The notes: generated from the letters alone by a model not told the origin. Positions 38,701-47,000 are shown, numbered from the stretch's first letter. The stretch is 64,000 nucleotides of DNA from Polyangia bacterium (GCA_030424595.1 JAUHWG010000016.1:62001-126000); one strand, 5' to 3'. A program made the numbers and translations.

Positions 38701-41700
38701 CAAGGCGCCCGAGCTCGTCGAGGTGCTCGACAAGCGGGCTGAGCTGATGCTCGACGACCCGTCGGGGGCGATCGTCCTCCGCAAGCGGATAGGTCAGGTC
38801 CAGGACACTGCCCTCAACGATCCGCAGGCTGCGATCGCGACCTACCGCGACATCCTCGGCGTCGAGCCCACGGATCGGGACGCGCTCGTCGCCCTCGAGC
38901 GGCTCTACCTCGCGGGCAACCAGATCCCCGAGTACCTCGAGATCCTCGAGGCTCAGCTGGACGCGACCACCGAGACGGGCGAGCAGATCGCCATCTACGA
39001 CAAGATGGCGCGGGCGCTCGTCGAACTCGCCGACGACCCGCTTCGGGCGACCGAGGTCCTGGAGAAGATCCTCCTCCTCGATCAGAACCGGGACGTCACC
39101 TACCGCGAGCTCGCGGATCTCTACGGCAAGCTCGAGAAGTGGAGCGAGCTGGTCGAGACCTACCGGCGTCACGTCGACGCCGCGCAGGACAACCTCGCGA
39201 AGATCGAGCTCCTCCAGGCGATGGCGGAGGTCTACGAGAAGCAGATCCAGGACGTGGATCGGGCCATCGAGACCTACAGCGAGATCCTAGAGCTCGACCC
39301 GAACAACCTGGGCGCGGCGGTCAAGCTCAGCCGCCTCCAAGAGCGGATCGAGGACTGGCCCGCGGTCATCAAGACCTTGGAGCTGCTGGTCACGCTCTCC
39401 AAGGAGCCGAACGACCAGGTCGAGAACCTCACCCGCATGGGTCAGGTCTTCCTCAACAAGCTCAGCGAGCCTGACCAGGCCGAGATGCGCCTGACCCAGG
39501 CGTTGGAGATCGAGCCCGGGCATGTCCCCGCGCTGGTCGGCCTCGCGGAGCTCTACAAGTCGCGCTACGACTGGCTGAAGGCCGCGCGGAACCTTGAGAG
39601 CGCCGCGGACTACTCGACCAACAAGCTCGAGAAGACGAACCTGGCCGCTGAGGCAGGCTTCATCTACTACGAGGAGCTCGACGACCGGAGCAAGGCGACC
39701 TCGCTCTTCGCGAAGGTGCTCGAGCTCGACCCGGAGCATGTCCGCTCCGGCAAGATCCTCGGCCAGATCTACTACGAGGATAAGAACTACGCCGGGGCCG
39801 ACCCGATCTTCGACATGCTGACCCGTAAGGTCGAGGTGCTCGAGCTCGACGATCGCGGCGAGCGTGACCTCTTCCTCCAGGCCGCGGTCACGGCCCGCTC
39901 GGTGGAGCGCGGCGACAAGGCGCTCAAGCAGTACAAGCGGGCGTACGACCTCGACTCGACCGACCGCGAGGTGCTCAGCGGCATGGCCGACCTGCTCTTC
40001 GAGCGGGAGGACTGGGACCGGGCGTTCAAGCTCTACCAGACCATCCTCGTCCAGCACCGCGACAGCCAGAGCCCGGCGGACACCGTCCTGGTGTACTTCC
40101 GACTCGGCACCATCAAGCGCAAGCAGAACGAGGCTCGCAAGGCGCTCAACTACCTTGAGAAGGCCCTCGAGATCGACCCGCACGACGCCGACACGCTCCG
40201 CGCGGTGGTCGAGCTTCAGACCGAGTCGAACGACTGGGAGGGCGTCATCCAGGCGAAGCGGGCGCTCGTCGACACCGTCGATGAGGACCGCAAGGTCGAG
40301 ATCTACAAGGAGATCGGCCAGCTCTACAGCGAGAAGCTCAACAACTGGCGCAAGTCCTCGCAGGCGTACCAAAGCGCCCTCGAGCTGCGCCCGACCGACT
40401 TCCCGCTGCTCCACACGCTGCTCGACATCTACACGAAGAAGAGCCAGTGGGATGACGCGCTCAGCATCATCGACCGGATCATCGAGATCGAGACCAGCCC
40501 GATCCGGCGCTCGCGCTACCACTACACCGCGGCGGTGCTCCTCCGCGACTCGGTGGGCGCGCACGACGAGGCGATCGACCGCTTCAACCGGGTCCTCGAC
40601 GACGACCCGTCCTTCCTCAAGGCGTTCCAGGCCATCGACTCGATGGTCACGCAGAGCAAGGACTGGAAGACCCTCGAGCGCTCCTACCGGAAGATGCTCA
40701 AGCGCCTGCCGAAGGGCGAGGAGGAGATGGCCCTCAAGATCACTCTGTGGAGCAACCTCGCAGAGATCTACCGGACCCGCCTCCTCGACTTCAAGGCAGC
40801 CGCGGCCGCCTTCGAGGTCGCCAACAAGCTGGATCCGCAGAACGTCGACCGGCACTACATGCTGGCCGAACTCTACGAGCGGCTCCTGCAGGATCACCCG
40901 AACGACTACGTCAATCAGGCGGTCCAGCAGCACCAGATCCTGATCGCTCGCGAGCCCTTCCGCTACGAGAGCTACCACGCGCTCTTCAACATCTACTCGC
41001 GCTCGAAGCAGGTCGACAAGGCCTTCTGCGTCGCGCGGACGCTCGCCTTCCTCAAGCAGGCGAACAACGAAGAGCAGACGATCTTCGATCGTTACAACAA
41101 CCCCGAGTTCCAGCAGGCGCGTCAGCGTCTGAGCGAGGAGACGCTGCGTCGCCACGTCTTCCCGTCCGACGAGGATCCCTTCCTCACCGGCATCTTGGGG
41201 ATGATCGCTCCGGCCCTCGCGGCCTGGCAGGCCAAGCCCCTGCCGCCCGCGTTCAAGTCGGAGGAGCGGATCGACATCACGACGGATCCGCAGCTCATCT
41301 CGCGCCTCGCGAAGTACGTCATGAACGTGCTCAACGTCGGTCAGCCGGACCTCTACCTCCGGCCGAGCGAGCCCGGCGATCTGATGCTGATGAACTGCGT
41401 CCGCGAGCGCCGGGTCTTCCCGACGATGGTGGTCTTCGCCAACCTCCTCCGGGGCAAGAACGAGAAGCACCTCGCCTTCGCCATGGGGCGGCACATGATG
41501 GACCTCTACCTGCCGCACTACGCCTACGTCGCCCTCGACCGGTCGCCGCAGCGGCTCAAGCAGATGTTCATGACCTGCATGCACATCTGCGGGATGCCGG
41601 TCGGCGGCAACACCAACGAGCTCAACGCCTACGCGCGTGAGATCGTCGGTCGCCTCTCGGCGGGCGCGGTCGACCAGATGCGCAGCCTCATGCGGAAGTT

Positions 41701-41941
41701 CGTCGACGCCGGCGGCTCCGCCGACGTGAAGAAGTGGGCCGCGGCCACGGAGATCGCCGGCTACCGCGTCGGCCTCCTCCTCTGCAACGACATGCAGGTG
41801 GCGGCCCATGTCATCTCGCAGGAGGCCGCGACCTTCGGTGCGACGATGACCCCGAAGGACAAGATCCGCGAGCTGGTGCTCTACAGCCTCAGCGAGGACT
41901 ACTTCAAGGCGCGCCGCAGCATCGGCATGCAGGTCGCGTAG
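29741..41941 (+). CDS. gltI: Giant cytoplasmic TPR protein, GltI-like
   Basis: A 4066-residue protein without signal peptide or membrane helix. Residues 1-400 hold helical repeats. About 410-505 is a tract of Glu-Ala-Ala-Ala-Ala pentapeptides and about 525-600 a tract of Glu-Glu-Ala-Glu-Ala-Val hexapeptides, probably one long rigid helix or flexible spacer. From about 630 to 3750, dozens of degenerate TPR units recur, with the signature AIE.Y..VLELDP.N..AL..LE.LY and RW.DLVEIL.R. The last 300 residues form a different, non-repetitive globular domain (for instance HLAFAMGRHMMDLYLPHYAYVALDR, FMTCMHICGMPVGGNTNEL). In Myxococcus a very large cytoplasmic TPR protein, GltI, is encoded in the gltD-J cluster; size, repeats and location fit. 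Likely a scaffold linking regulators to the membrane complex. A terminator follows at 41965. Confidence 0.75.
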   Translation: MELSKRIKSRLSEAKDWSNVLDQLESEASAAGDAAAQSQAFFDLGRVYEGVLLDRARAMQCFQKAFKLDQKNLIALQYAREIYHRMAHLEMVTRLMKLELKANRDPSRASHLNYSYGSALLNLNKIDQASKFLEVASNSPGADSTVQDRFQETLYDRGNWEFALTNINNQISALTGQADPLAADVAKRGEPLSTLYMKGARILQQESPQDQRLLPYLFKALDASPSTEEPGFVAETMLAAGGHLQHIQKLQDRRASLVDEVPEKVNLLRNFAAVWQVRLNNIEMAAYFYRQALEYTYTHGESTLADDRGFPWHVGAFYILKGQSEQRQATDGLVDLAARGLAVIADAQDAAMIAVAAAELAWRYGNDIDTARHLFSQALEFAGKNPALLEFAASHGPLASQPSGPSADEVAAAEAAAAEAAAAEAAAAEAAAAEAAAAEAAAAEAAAAEAAAAEAAAAEAAAAEAAAAEAAAAEAAAAEAAAAEAAAAEAAAAEAAAAEAAAEAEAAAEVDESEGVEEGAPAEVEEAEAVEAAAVEETADVEEAEAVEEAEAVEEAEAVEEAEAVEEAEAVEEAEAVEEAEAVEEAEAAEETTAVEETAEVAASGEYGGESFTADEIEILKAAEEAAAAGGSRAIDAWRDAVHRLSGKRYPKAQLRECYVEAGKWSNVADLLKDDIKNLDDSDPDKRAAYWELIKVYDEHLRQPGLVVTSLSALEKLLDEQGDTEALLRVVETQQSQFEKMKRWPDLISRIRRRAELTEDPAAQASLHLEAGTLFLDKFNNQAEAIKSFEAVLECDENNPTAITKLKELYARRRDWEKMVGIQQKELVLIEDPEERMTQLLVIARTAAKKIKKNALSISLWKQVLENDAMNMEALTQLEALLEREKSWDELAQVLSTLTEVESDEQKRSQRLIKLGQLYGDKVNDNPAAIKAWEQLYELDPGNRRAQDALKKLYLAEGALDSLEEFYAKQDKWGEFVRVLEREADGAEGDSRTNLLIKISDLYRERLSKADRATKALEKALEHDDNSLAAAERLIDLYEEAADERNIAMPLQVKLAHTEEPHDRQVLLRRLADLAERISADQEGAYGYFRQAFKEDHTADDIRAQLGRLAEETGLWSALVESLEEAIEKFGDEPESIPLRLTVAEVYETRLEDHDSALAANQAILAINPEEPTALTSLERLYLALGREVDLLEILGVKLSLAEDDDERRSIQGRVGTIQERLGNNDEAIAAYEAVLATGVEDPEALAALDRMYLNLERWPELSDIIRRELAITEDEAVVDTANFLLRLGIIYQDKLEEPVAAIDLYRQVLNTDPYNEDARTRLEGWLSDDELKISVAGILLPVYEVLENWPRQVECLENQLAAEELPSQQVSLLLRIGVLLAGPMGDATKAFEAYSRAFHIDPESEQAQDELEKIATIEERFEDLAALYEGAISADLSSSLLRGLLMKLADLYDERLGDAEKATEYYKRALDVDPDNVGALDALEKLYGRAENWGELLDVYRNKVVLSNDMDQRQELRFRIATIQDERLGKPTEAITTFNEILADDYENLRSLLALDRLYLGQEMWIELSENLERQLTMAQEAEELITLNLRLGELRLVRLEQPGLAVENYRRVFEFDPGNEVALAAMEQLLENEDEQLTVAKILEPIYRTANQWPRLIQTYEIMVKHSGDPAEKIGLLHGIAELHQIIGDEQAAFNALGRAYRADPSSEESQGRIENLARQMGSYAELVSLYEDSIPDILDDGLGILILFKVAQIYEGVLDNAAQAAAAYDRILGIDPANFAAIDALIELHRRTNNFDSLVEAVVRKADMVESMDDRKALLLYAANVRESVMENPAGAIELYQQVLGIDDSDLTALDALEKLYVQTESWVDLKDIYRRKVELSATEPEVQRQVLHVLGQVYEQRLSDFELAMDTYRQVLDLEPHDYDAILALDRLYGQAERWPDQLQILQRAVELNGEREAQIEYRFRIGNLWESKLMDTVQAVEAYRDVLELAADHEGTIEALGRIVHGDNQPMLAAEVLAPLYDQLAEWEKLVDIYDVMARNTDDPQAKIDRLHQIAAIYERQLQVYESAFDAYARALAVEPTHAETLEQLGRLAEVTSEWERLSELFSDQAENVLDPTVKVDMHLRVAAIQESSLGNIEEAISRYQMILELEPESEAAVAELDRVYTSLERWEDLVEILRRQAMTSDDENEAIEHQFRMAQIYQMNMSDLPHAIEVYREILNINPDHSATLGSLEMIFAEGDHQQEIAEILEPLYYAAERWDALVKLGEVKLGVTADAVDRMGIIQNVAEICERRLGDAGQAFYWWLRAYMDDPLNPQVNEEMTRLAEITQEWAYIVDVGDQVLEVEGVSDEVSLAVLARSGRVLDQHLQDSARAIDAYVRVRGYDPDHQEALAALDRIYSQSAMWDELVEVLQKRIENTMDAEVLIDLHTRLAGAYDRYLGRPEDAIASYNQVLELDPNSRVGLESLEALYLNHQRWSDLYDNYQRMVDTANTDEEMAGCYQRMAKLASECLDRELDSVDLWGRVLDLRGEDALALGELAALHERSNRWEEYVEILERQVYVLEDRDPKVAVFQSLGRTYGEKLDNERKSIDAWLSALDLDDANVDTLYALHTIYERNESWVEFTDILRRLIAVGPAVLDIEQIRDYYAQLGRIEGEYLMQTDAAIEAWHKVLDLDPSNMEALAALEQLYSSQARWQEVIKVLERKTNVVGDDESKIDVLMQIAQIWEEQLDDKLQASGAYMEIQEIEPLHVAAGDALENIYRVSEDWGSLSELLITRAEISPDPKVKVASLQGAAKVFESEIGDLDNAFMVLQAAFNVDYSDEKTSRELERLATAAGKWGDLLNEYNGIVTQIPDPLERCELWVKIGRWYGEHLDRPDYGIQSLQKALALNPESVNALRELVSFYRRDNQAKELGETLERLVPLEVEPEIKAKALQDLAEVRETGLSKVGGAIEAYRQILEVDPDSVVALDNLARLYESEGKAPELVEVLDKRAELMLDDPSGAIVLRKRIGQVQDTALNDPQAAIATYRDILGVEPTDRDALVALERLYLAGNQIPEYLEILEAQLDATTETGEQIAIYDKMARALVELADDPLRATEVLEKILLLDQNRDVTYRELADLYGKLEKWSELVETYRRHVDAAQDNLAKIELLQAMAEVYEKQIQDVDRAIETYSEILELDPNNLGAAVKLSRLQERIEDWPAVIKTLELLVTLSKEPNDQVENLTRMGQVFLNKLSEPDQAEMRLTQALEIEPGHVPALVGLAELYKSRYDWLKAARNLESAADYSTNKLEKTNLAAEAGFIYYEELDDRSKATSLFAKVLELDPEHVRSGKILGQIYYEDKNYAGADPIFDMLTRKVEVLELDDRGERDLFLQAAVTARSVERGDKALKQYKRAYDLDSTDREVLSGMADLLFEREDWDRAFKLYQTILVQHRDSQSPADTVLVYFRLGTIKRKQNEARKALNYLEKALEIDPHDADTLRAVVELQTESNDWEGVIQAKRALVDTVDEDRKVEIYKEIGQLYSEKLNNWRKSSQAYQSALELRPTDFPLLHTLLDIYTKKSQWDDALSIIDRIIEIETSPIRRSRYHYTAAVLLRDSVGAHDEAIDRFNRVLDDDPSFLKAFQAIDSMVTQSKDWKTLERSYRKMLKRLPKGEEEMALKITLWSNLAEIYRTRLLDFKAAAAAFEVANKLDPQNVDRHYMLAELYERLLQDHPNDYVNQAVQQHQILIAREPFRYESYHALFNIYSRSKQVDKAFCVARTLAFLKQANNEEQTIFDRYNNPEFQQARQRLSEETLRRHVFPSDEDPFLTGILGMIAPALAAWQAKPLPPAFKSEERIDITTDPQLISRLAKYVMNVLNVGQPDLYLRPSEPGDLMLMNCVRERRVFPTMVVFANLLRGKNEKHLAFAMGRHMMDLYLPHYAYVALDRSPQRLKQMFMTCMHICGMPVGGNTNELNAYAREIVGRLSAGAVDQMRSLMRKFVDAGGSADVKKWAAATEIAGYRVGLLLCNDMQVAAHVISQEAATFGATMTPKDKIRELVLYSLSEDYFKARRSIGMQVA
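30972..31248 (+). repeat. 15-bp coding tandem repeat (Glu-Ala-Ala-Ala-Ala)
   Basis: About 18-19 units of GAGGCGGCGGCAGCA with scattered synonymous GCA/GCG changes encode the pentapeptide EAAAA within the giant TPR protein. The array is in frame (15 bp per unit), so gain or loss of units keeps the reading frame. Number of units is likely variable between strains. Confidence 0.9.
31363..31515 (+). repeat. 18-bp coding tandem repeat (Glu-Glu-Ala-Glu-Ala-Val)
   Basis: About eight units of GAAGAGGCAGAGGCTGTC, with synonymous variants GCG/GCA and GTC/GCC, encode the hexapeptide EEAEAV in the giant TPR protein, shortly after the Ala-rich array. It is frame-preserving, giving a charged helical spacer. 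Confidence 0.88.
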
Positions 41942-41964
41942 GTCTCTAGGCCTAGGGATCGACG

Positions 41965-41997
41965 AGGGCGGGTTCGCGGCGCGGACCCGCCCTTTTC
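41965..41997 (+). terminator. Intrinsic terminator after the giant TPR gene
   Basis: AGGGCGGGT and ACCCGCCCT form a 9-bp perfect stem with an 11-base loop, followed by TTTC. It lies 24 bp after the stop codon and closes the TPR locus. Confidence 0.8.
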
Positions 41998-42196
41998 ATT
42001 TGGTTGAGGTGGTTCGCCGCCCTCTGCGGCGCCGAGCTGCCCTTTGCGGCACGACGTTGCTGTCCGCGCGCAACTGCGTGGTGGCGATGACGCCTCAGCG
42101 CGCGATAGGGGCGCTACGCACGGGATCGCGACGGCGTACGAGGTCGCGACCGCGGGGAGGCGAGGTCGCCCGGGCGCGTGGGCAGACCGACCGCGC

Positions 42197-43807
42197 CTAG
42201 AAGGTCGTGTGATTGTCCGAGGACCGCAGCGTGACGACCTCGCGGATGCCGGTGACCGCGTAGACCTGGAGCGCATCTCGCTTGCCCTTGACGGTCACGG
42301 GCTTGCGCGGCTCGACGAGCACGCCTTCACCGACGAGCTCGCGGGTCGAGTCGCTGAGGAGGATCTCGCCGGGGCGGGCCAGGCCGCACAGCCGCGAGGC
42401 GATGTTCACCGCGTCGCCGATGACCGTGTACTGGAGGGTCCGCGAGGAGCCGATGGCGCCGGCGATGACCGAGCCGGAGTTGATGCCGATGCCGATCCTG
42501 ATCCGCTCGAGGCCACGATCCGCGCGGAGGCGGTTGAACTCCTCGAGCGCCCGCATCATGTCGAGGGCGCAGCGGATGCTCCGAAGCGAGGCGTCGGGGA
42601 GCTCGACCGGCGCGCCGAAGAGGCCGATGATCTCGTCGCCGACGTACTTGTCGAGCGTCCCGCCGTGGCGGAAGAGAACGTCGACCATCACCTCGAAGTA
42701 CTCGTTGAGGGTGTTGACCATCTCCTCCGGAGAGTGGCGCTCGCTCATCGAGGTGAAGCCGCGGATGTCGGCGAAGAGCATCGTCACGTCGCGGCGAGAG
42801 CCGCCCTGATCGAGGTGGAGCTGGCCCGAGACGATCTGATCGACGAGGTTCGGCGAGAGGAGCCGCTGGAACTGGACCCGGGTCGCCGCCTCGCTCTCGA
42901 TGTTCTTCGCGAGCCGGTGGTTCTCGATCGCGATCGCCGCTTGGGTGGCGATTCCGGAGAAGAGGAGGAGATCCTTCTCGGTGAAGGCGCCGGTCGCCAG
43001 CATCGAGTCCATGTGCATGGCGCCGAGGAGCGTATCGTTGAAGACCAGCGGCACGCACATGGTCGAGCGGATGCCCTGCATGATGATGCTCTTGGCCGCC
43101 TTGAAGCGCTCGTCGACCAGGGCGTCGGAGGAGAGCACCGCACGCTTCTTGGTCTTGACCTCGTCGAGGATGCTCTTCGAGAGCTTGATCTCCTCGTCTC
43201 GCTTCTGCCGGACGAAGCGCGGCTCGAGCTCATCGGCGTCGGCGTCGTAGAGGAGGATGACGGCTCGGTCAGCGCGGATGAGCTGGAAGGCCTCGTCGAC
43301 GATCTTCTGGAGGAGTGAGTCGAGATCCGTGCTCAGCGAGAGCTTTTGCGAGAGCTCGTGGGCGATCCGAAGCTTCTCGTAGTCCGACCGGAGGATCGCC
43401 TGATCGGTGATCTCGTTCGCCGGGAGGAAGCGCGCGTTCGCGGAGATGCTCGACTGGACCTGGCTCTGCACCTGGTCTGCCATCATCGTCACCCGCTTGA
43501 GCGGGAGCTTCTCCTGGGGAGTGTCCTCGACGAAGCGATAGGTCGTGTTGCCGAGGGAGATGTGGTCTCCCGAGGACATGACGGACTCGCTGACCCGCTC
43601 TCCGTTGACGTAGGTCCCGTTGAGCGAGCCGACATCGCGGATGACATAGCCGCCGTCGGGGCCGAGCGTGATCCGGCTGTGCTCTTTCGAGACGATCCGG
43701 TCGAGCACCTGAATTGAGTTATCAGGATGTCGTCCAAGCGTGTTGAACGACGACAGGATGTGCTCGACCGGGTGGTCGCCGCCGATCAGGATGAGCTTGG
43801 CCGCCAT
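42197..43807 (-). CDS. FHA-GAF adenylate/guanylate cyclase
   Basis: A 536-residue soluble signalling enzyme. The ATG at 43807 (MAAKLILIGG) starts directly at the first FHA strand; an upstream TTG adds an unlikely extension. Domains: FHA (about 1-100, with LGRHPDNSIQVLDRIVSKEHSRI and DVGSLNGTYVNG), a coiled linker, GAF (about 150-310, ending LLLFSGIATQAAIAIENHRL), then a class III nucleotidyl cyclase (about 335-525). The cyclase has the metal-binding VTMLFADIRGFTSMSE and KYVGDEIIGLFGAP, and the later QYTVIGDAVNIASRL. It should make cAMP (or cGMP) in response to phosphothreonine partners and a GAF ligand. It sits back-to-back with the coiled-coil gene at 44013 and converges on the TPR locus, which itself has an FHA protein. 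Its regulation of that locus is a guess. Confidence 0.93.
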   Translation of the reverse strand: MAAKLILIGGDHPVEHILSSFNTLGRHPDNSIQVLDRIVSKEHSRITLGPDGGYVIRDVGSLNGTYVNGERVSESVMSSGDHISLGNTTYRFVEDTPQEKLPLKRVTMMADQVQSQVQSSISANARFLPANEITDQAILRSDYEKLRIAHELSQKLSLSTDLDSLLQKIVDEAFQLIRADRAVILLYDADADELEPRFVRQKRDEEIKLSKSILDEVKTKKRAVLSSDALVDERFKAAKSIIMQGIRSTMCVPLVFNDTLLGAMHMDSMLATGAFTEKDLLLFSGIATQAAIAIENHRLAKNIESEAATRVQFQRLLSPNLVDQIVSGQLHLDQGGSRRDVTMLFADIRGFTSMSERHSPEEMVNTLNEYFEVMVDVLFRHGGTLDKYVGDEIIGLFGAPVELPDASLRSIRCALDMMRALEEFNRLRADRGLERIRIGIGINSGSVIAGAIGSSRTLQYTVIGDAVNIASRLCGLARPGEILLSDSTRELVGEGVLVEPRKPVTVKGKRDALQVYAVTGIREVVTLRSSDNHTTF

Positions 43808-44012
43808 CGATGCTGCGTGATCGTAGGGTAGCCGACCCCCGGGGATCAACCGCAGGGAGACGATGGTTGATGGGTCGAAGGCGCCCGTGTGATTGAGGAC
43901 GTGCGCGCGGGGTGTCTGTGGTCGCGCATCACTCGCTCGGACACCTCGGATCTTCGACGCGCGACTCTGGCCATGAAGACCGGGGATCGTCGCGGACCGG
44001 AGACGGGGACGC

Positions 44013-47000
44013 TTGGAGTATGATGGTCGCTACCTGGCGGGCGCTGTGCACCTCCTACCCGCATATGTGGCTCTAGAGCGATACGCGCTCGGCCGGCTGG
44101 TCGTTGTGACCGGAGACGCGGACCTCAGTGGTTGCCGTCGTCTCTTGGCTGCGGGGGCGAAGCGAGTCTGCGTCGTCGGCGACGGTGTTCGTGGGGAGCC
44201 AGGGATCGAGGTTCATCCGGCTTGCTATCCATTGCCGCTCCGAGATGCGAGCGTCGACATCGTTCTCTCAACGCTCTCGAAGGTTGAGATCTCCGTACTC
44301 GAAGAGAGTCGTCGGGTGTTGCGCCCGGGCGGAGTCCTGGCGTTGGCGCTCACGAGCGCGGATGACGAGCTAGAGCGAGCGGTTGGAGCCGCGCTGGAAC
44401 CACGATTCGCCGCCGTTGAATGGCTTGCGCTCTCTCCCTGGCGAGGGATGACGATCTCTCCCGTGAAGCCCGCTGAGGGCGGGGAGCGTCGACGTGCGCT
44501 CTTCTTGGACGAGCTCGCCCAAGGCTCCTCGAAGCCGGACTCGCTGCTGGTGATCGCCTCGCTCGGAGAGTCGCTCGGCGGTGATGAGTGCGTCCTGATG
44601 GCCTTGCCCGAGGGCGAAGAGGCCGATGCGACGGCAGAGCCGGTCGCGGGGCGGGCAGGGAGCGCGGCGTCGCCGAGCGCCGGAGGGTCGTCCGAGGCGA
44701 GCGCAGCGGTCGATGAGGGCCTAGCAACTCGAGAGCGTTCGTTGGCTGCCCGCGAGGAGGCTCTCCGGCGGCGAGAGGCGGAGGCGGAGGCGGCTTCGAG
44801 CTCTGCTGAGGAGCTGGCCCAACGCAGCGCTGCTTTGTTGGAGCGAGAGGCGGCGGCGGCCGAGCGAGAGGCGGCACTCGAGCTCCGGGTGGCCGCGGCA
44901 GCACAGCGAGAGGCGGAGGCGGAGGCAGCAGCGGAGGCGGAGGCAGCAGCGGCGGCGGTCGAAGCCGCCGCGGTCGAGCGAGAGTCTTCGGCGGCAGCGG
45001 CAGAGACAGCGGAGCGAGAGGCAGCAGCAGCGGTCGAAGCAGCGGTGGCTCGAGAGGTCGCGGCAGCACAGCGAGAGGCGGCGGCGGAGGAGCTGCGCGC
45101 GAGGCTAGCGGAGCGCGAAGCGGAGCTCGAGAGTCAGAGGCCGGAGAGCTCGGGGGCGGCCGAAGATGCTGAGAGGCTGCGCGCTGAGCTGGCAGAGCTA
45201 CGCTCCGCTGGCGAAGAGGCCGAAGAGCTACGGGCGGAGCTGAGGGAGCTGCGGTCCAAGAGCTCGGCGGCGAGGGTCGAGGAGGAGAAGCTGCGCGCGG
45301 CGCTGGCGGAGAGGGACGCGGAGCTGAGGGAGCTGCGGTCCAAGAGCTCGGCGGCGAGCGAGGAGGAGGAGAAGCTGCGCGCGGCCCTAGCGGAGCGGGG
45401 GGCGGAGCTGAGGGAGCTGCGGGCCACGATCTCCGGGCCGGGCGAGGACGTCGAAGAGCTTCGCGCGGCGCTAGCGGCGAGGGATGCGGAGCTCTCGCGG
45501 CTGCATGACGGCGTTGGCTCGAGCGAGGTGGCGGAGGAGCTGCGGGCCGCGCTGGCGGATCGCGACGCTGAGATCGCCAGGCTGCGAAGCGGAGGCGCGA
45601 CGTCCAGCGAGAGCGGCGAGGGCGGTCGGGTCGGGGCCGACGTCGCCCTCGATCGCGATCGACTTCGTGAGGAGCTCGCGCGGCGGAGCAGCGCGCTCGA
45701 GGCGAGCGAGGAGAAGCTCTGGCAGGCGAACGAGACGGCCCAAAAGGAGCGGATCGAGAACGTCCGCCTGGTCTCCGAGGTCGACCGGCTGCGCGAGCAG
45801 GTCGAGCGAGGCCGGGGGGTCGAGCGCGACCGGCTCAAGGAGATCGAGTCTCTCGGCCATGAGCTGCGTCGCCTAGAGGTCGCCCATGCGGAGCTCCAGG
45901 GGCTCTTGGAGGGCAAGACCCAGCGGGTCCGGCAGCTCGAGGATGCGGCCCGTGGTGTCGGCGCGGCGGTCGACACAGACGTCGAGGGCATGCGCCGAGA
46001 GCTACGGACAGCGCTCACGGATCTCGAGCGCGCACGGTCGCGTGAGCAGGCCGGGGCGGAGCTCGCCCGTCGTCGTGAGCGCGAGGTCGCGGACGCGCAA
46101 GAGACGATCTCGCAGCTCCGCCGGGCGGTCGATGACTACGCCGCGACAGCGGCGAACCTCCGCGGCGAGCTGGTCGTCATTCAGGTCGAGGTCGAACAGC
46201 TCCAGACCCTCGTGCCGACGCTGCACTCCCAGGTCGCGGGCCTGCGGAAGAAGTTGGCGGCGCGCGAGGATGAGTCGGCCGCGCTCCAGGCAAAGCTGGA
46301 GTCTGCCGCCGACGAGCAACAACACCTCCGCAAGCGCCTCCGCGAGCGCAAGCGCAGCCAGGAGGCGTTGGCGGCGACGCACGAGCGTGTGGTCGCGGAG
46401 GCCGAGGGGCTGCGGGCGGGGCTCGAGGCGGTCAAGCTCGTCCGGGTGCAGCTCGACGCTGTGGCGCTCGAGGGAGGCGACGATGACACGACCGGGCTCC
46501 GCAATCAGCTCGCGGCGCAGGCTCAGCGCTTCGCCGACGAGCTCGCGCGGATCGAGCTCCGCCGCGATGAGATCCTGAAGGCCGCGAAGGTCCGCCTCGA
46601 GCGTGCGGAGCTCGAGGCCCATGTCCGAGCGGAGGAGCAGGAGTTCCTCCTCTTTCGCGTCGACGCGAGCGAGCAGCGGATCTGGGAGATGACCGACGCC
46701 GCCGATCGCAACGCGGCGCGGCTCGCCGCCGGCTTGGCGCAGTACGCCAAGCAGAAGGAGCAGCTCGAAGACCTGGTGCACGAGCTCGAGGTCACCCGCG
46801 ACCTGCTCGCCGAGGCAGAGTCGAGGGTCGCGGAGCTCGAGCGGAGCGTTGCGAGCGAGCGGGCGCGGCTCGCCCGCCAGGGGCTGGATGGCGGCGGTGA
46901 TGGCCAGTCTCTCGACGAGCTGCTCGGTACGGGGTCGCCCCGGTCGCACTCCGATGCTGGCGCATCGGTGACGGTCGACGCGGTCTTCGCCGAGGCCGAG

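Noticed and set aside
39287..41809. 840-codon antisense open frame in the giant TPR gene
   Set aside because: It is a shadow of the strong GC codon bias in the real gene; its product is a Val/Leu/Glu/Asp/Arg compositional protein with no domain.
44013..44500. Active SAM methyltransferase call
   Set aside because: The glycine-rich motif I is missing, so an active enzyme cannot be supported; it is described as methyltransferase-like only.
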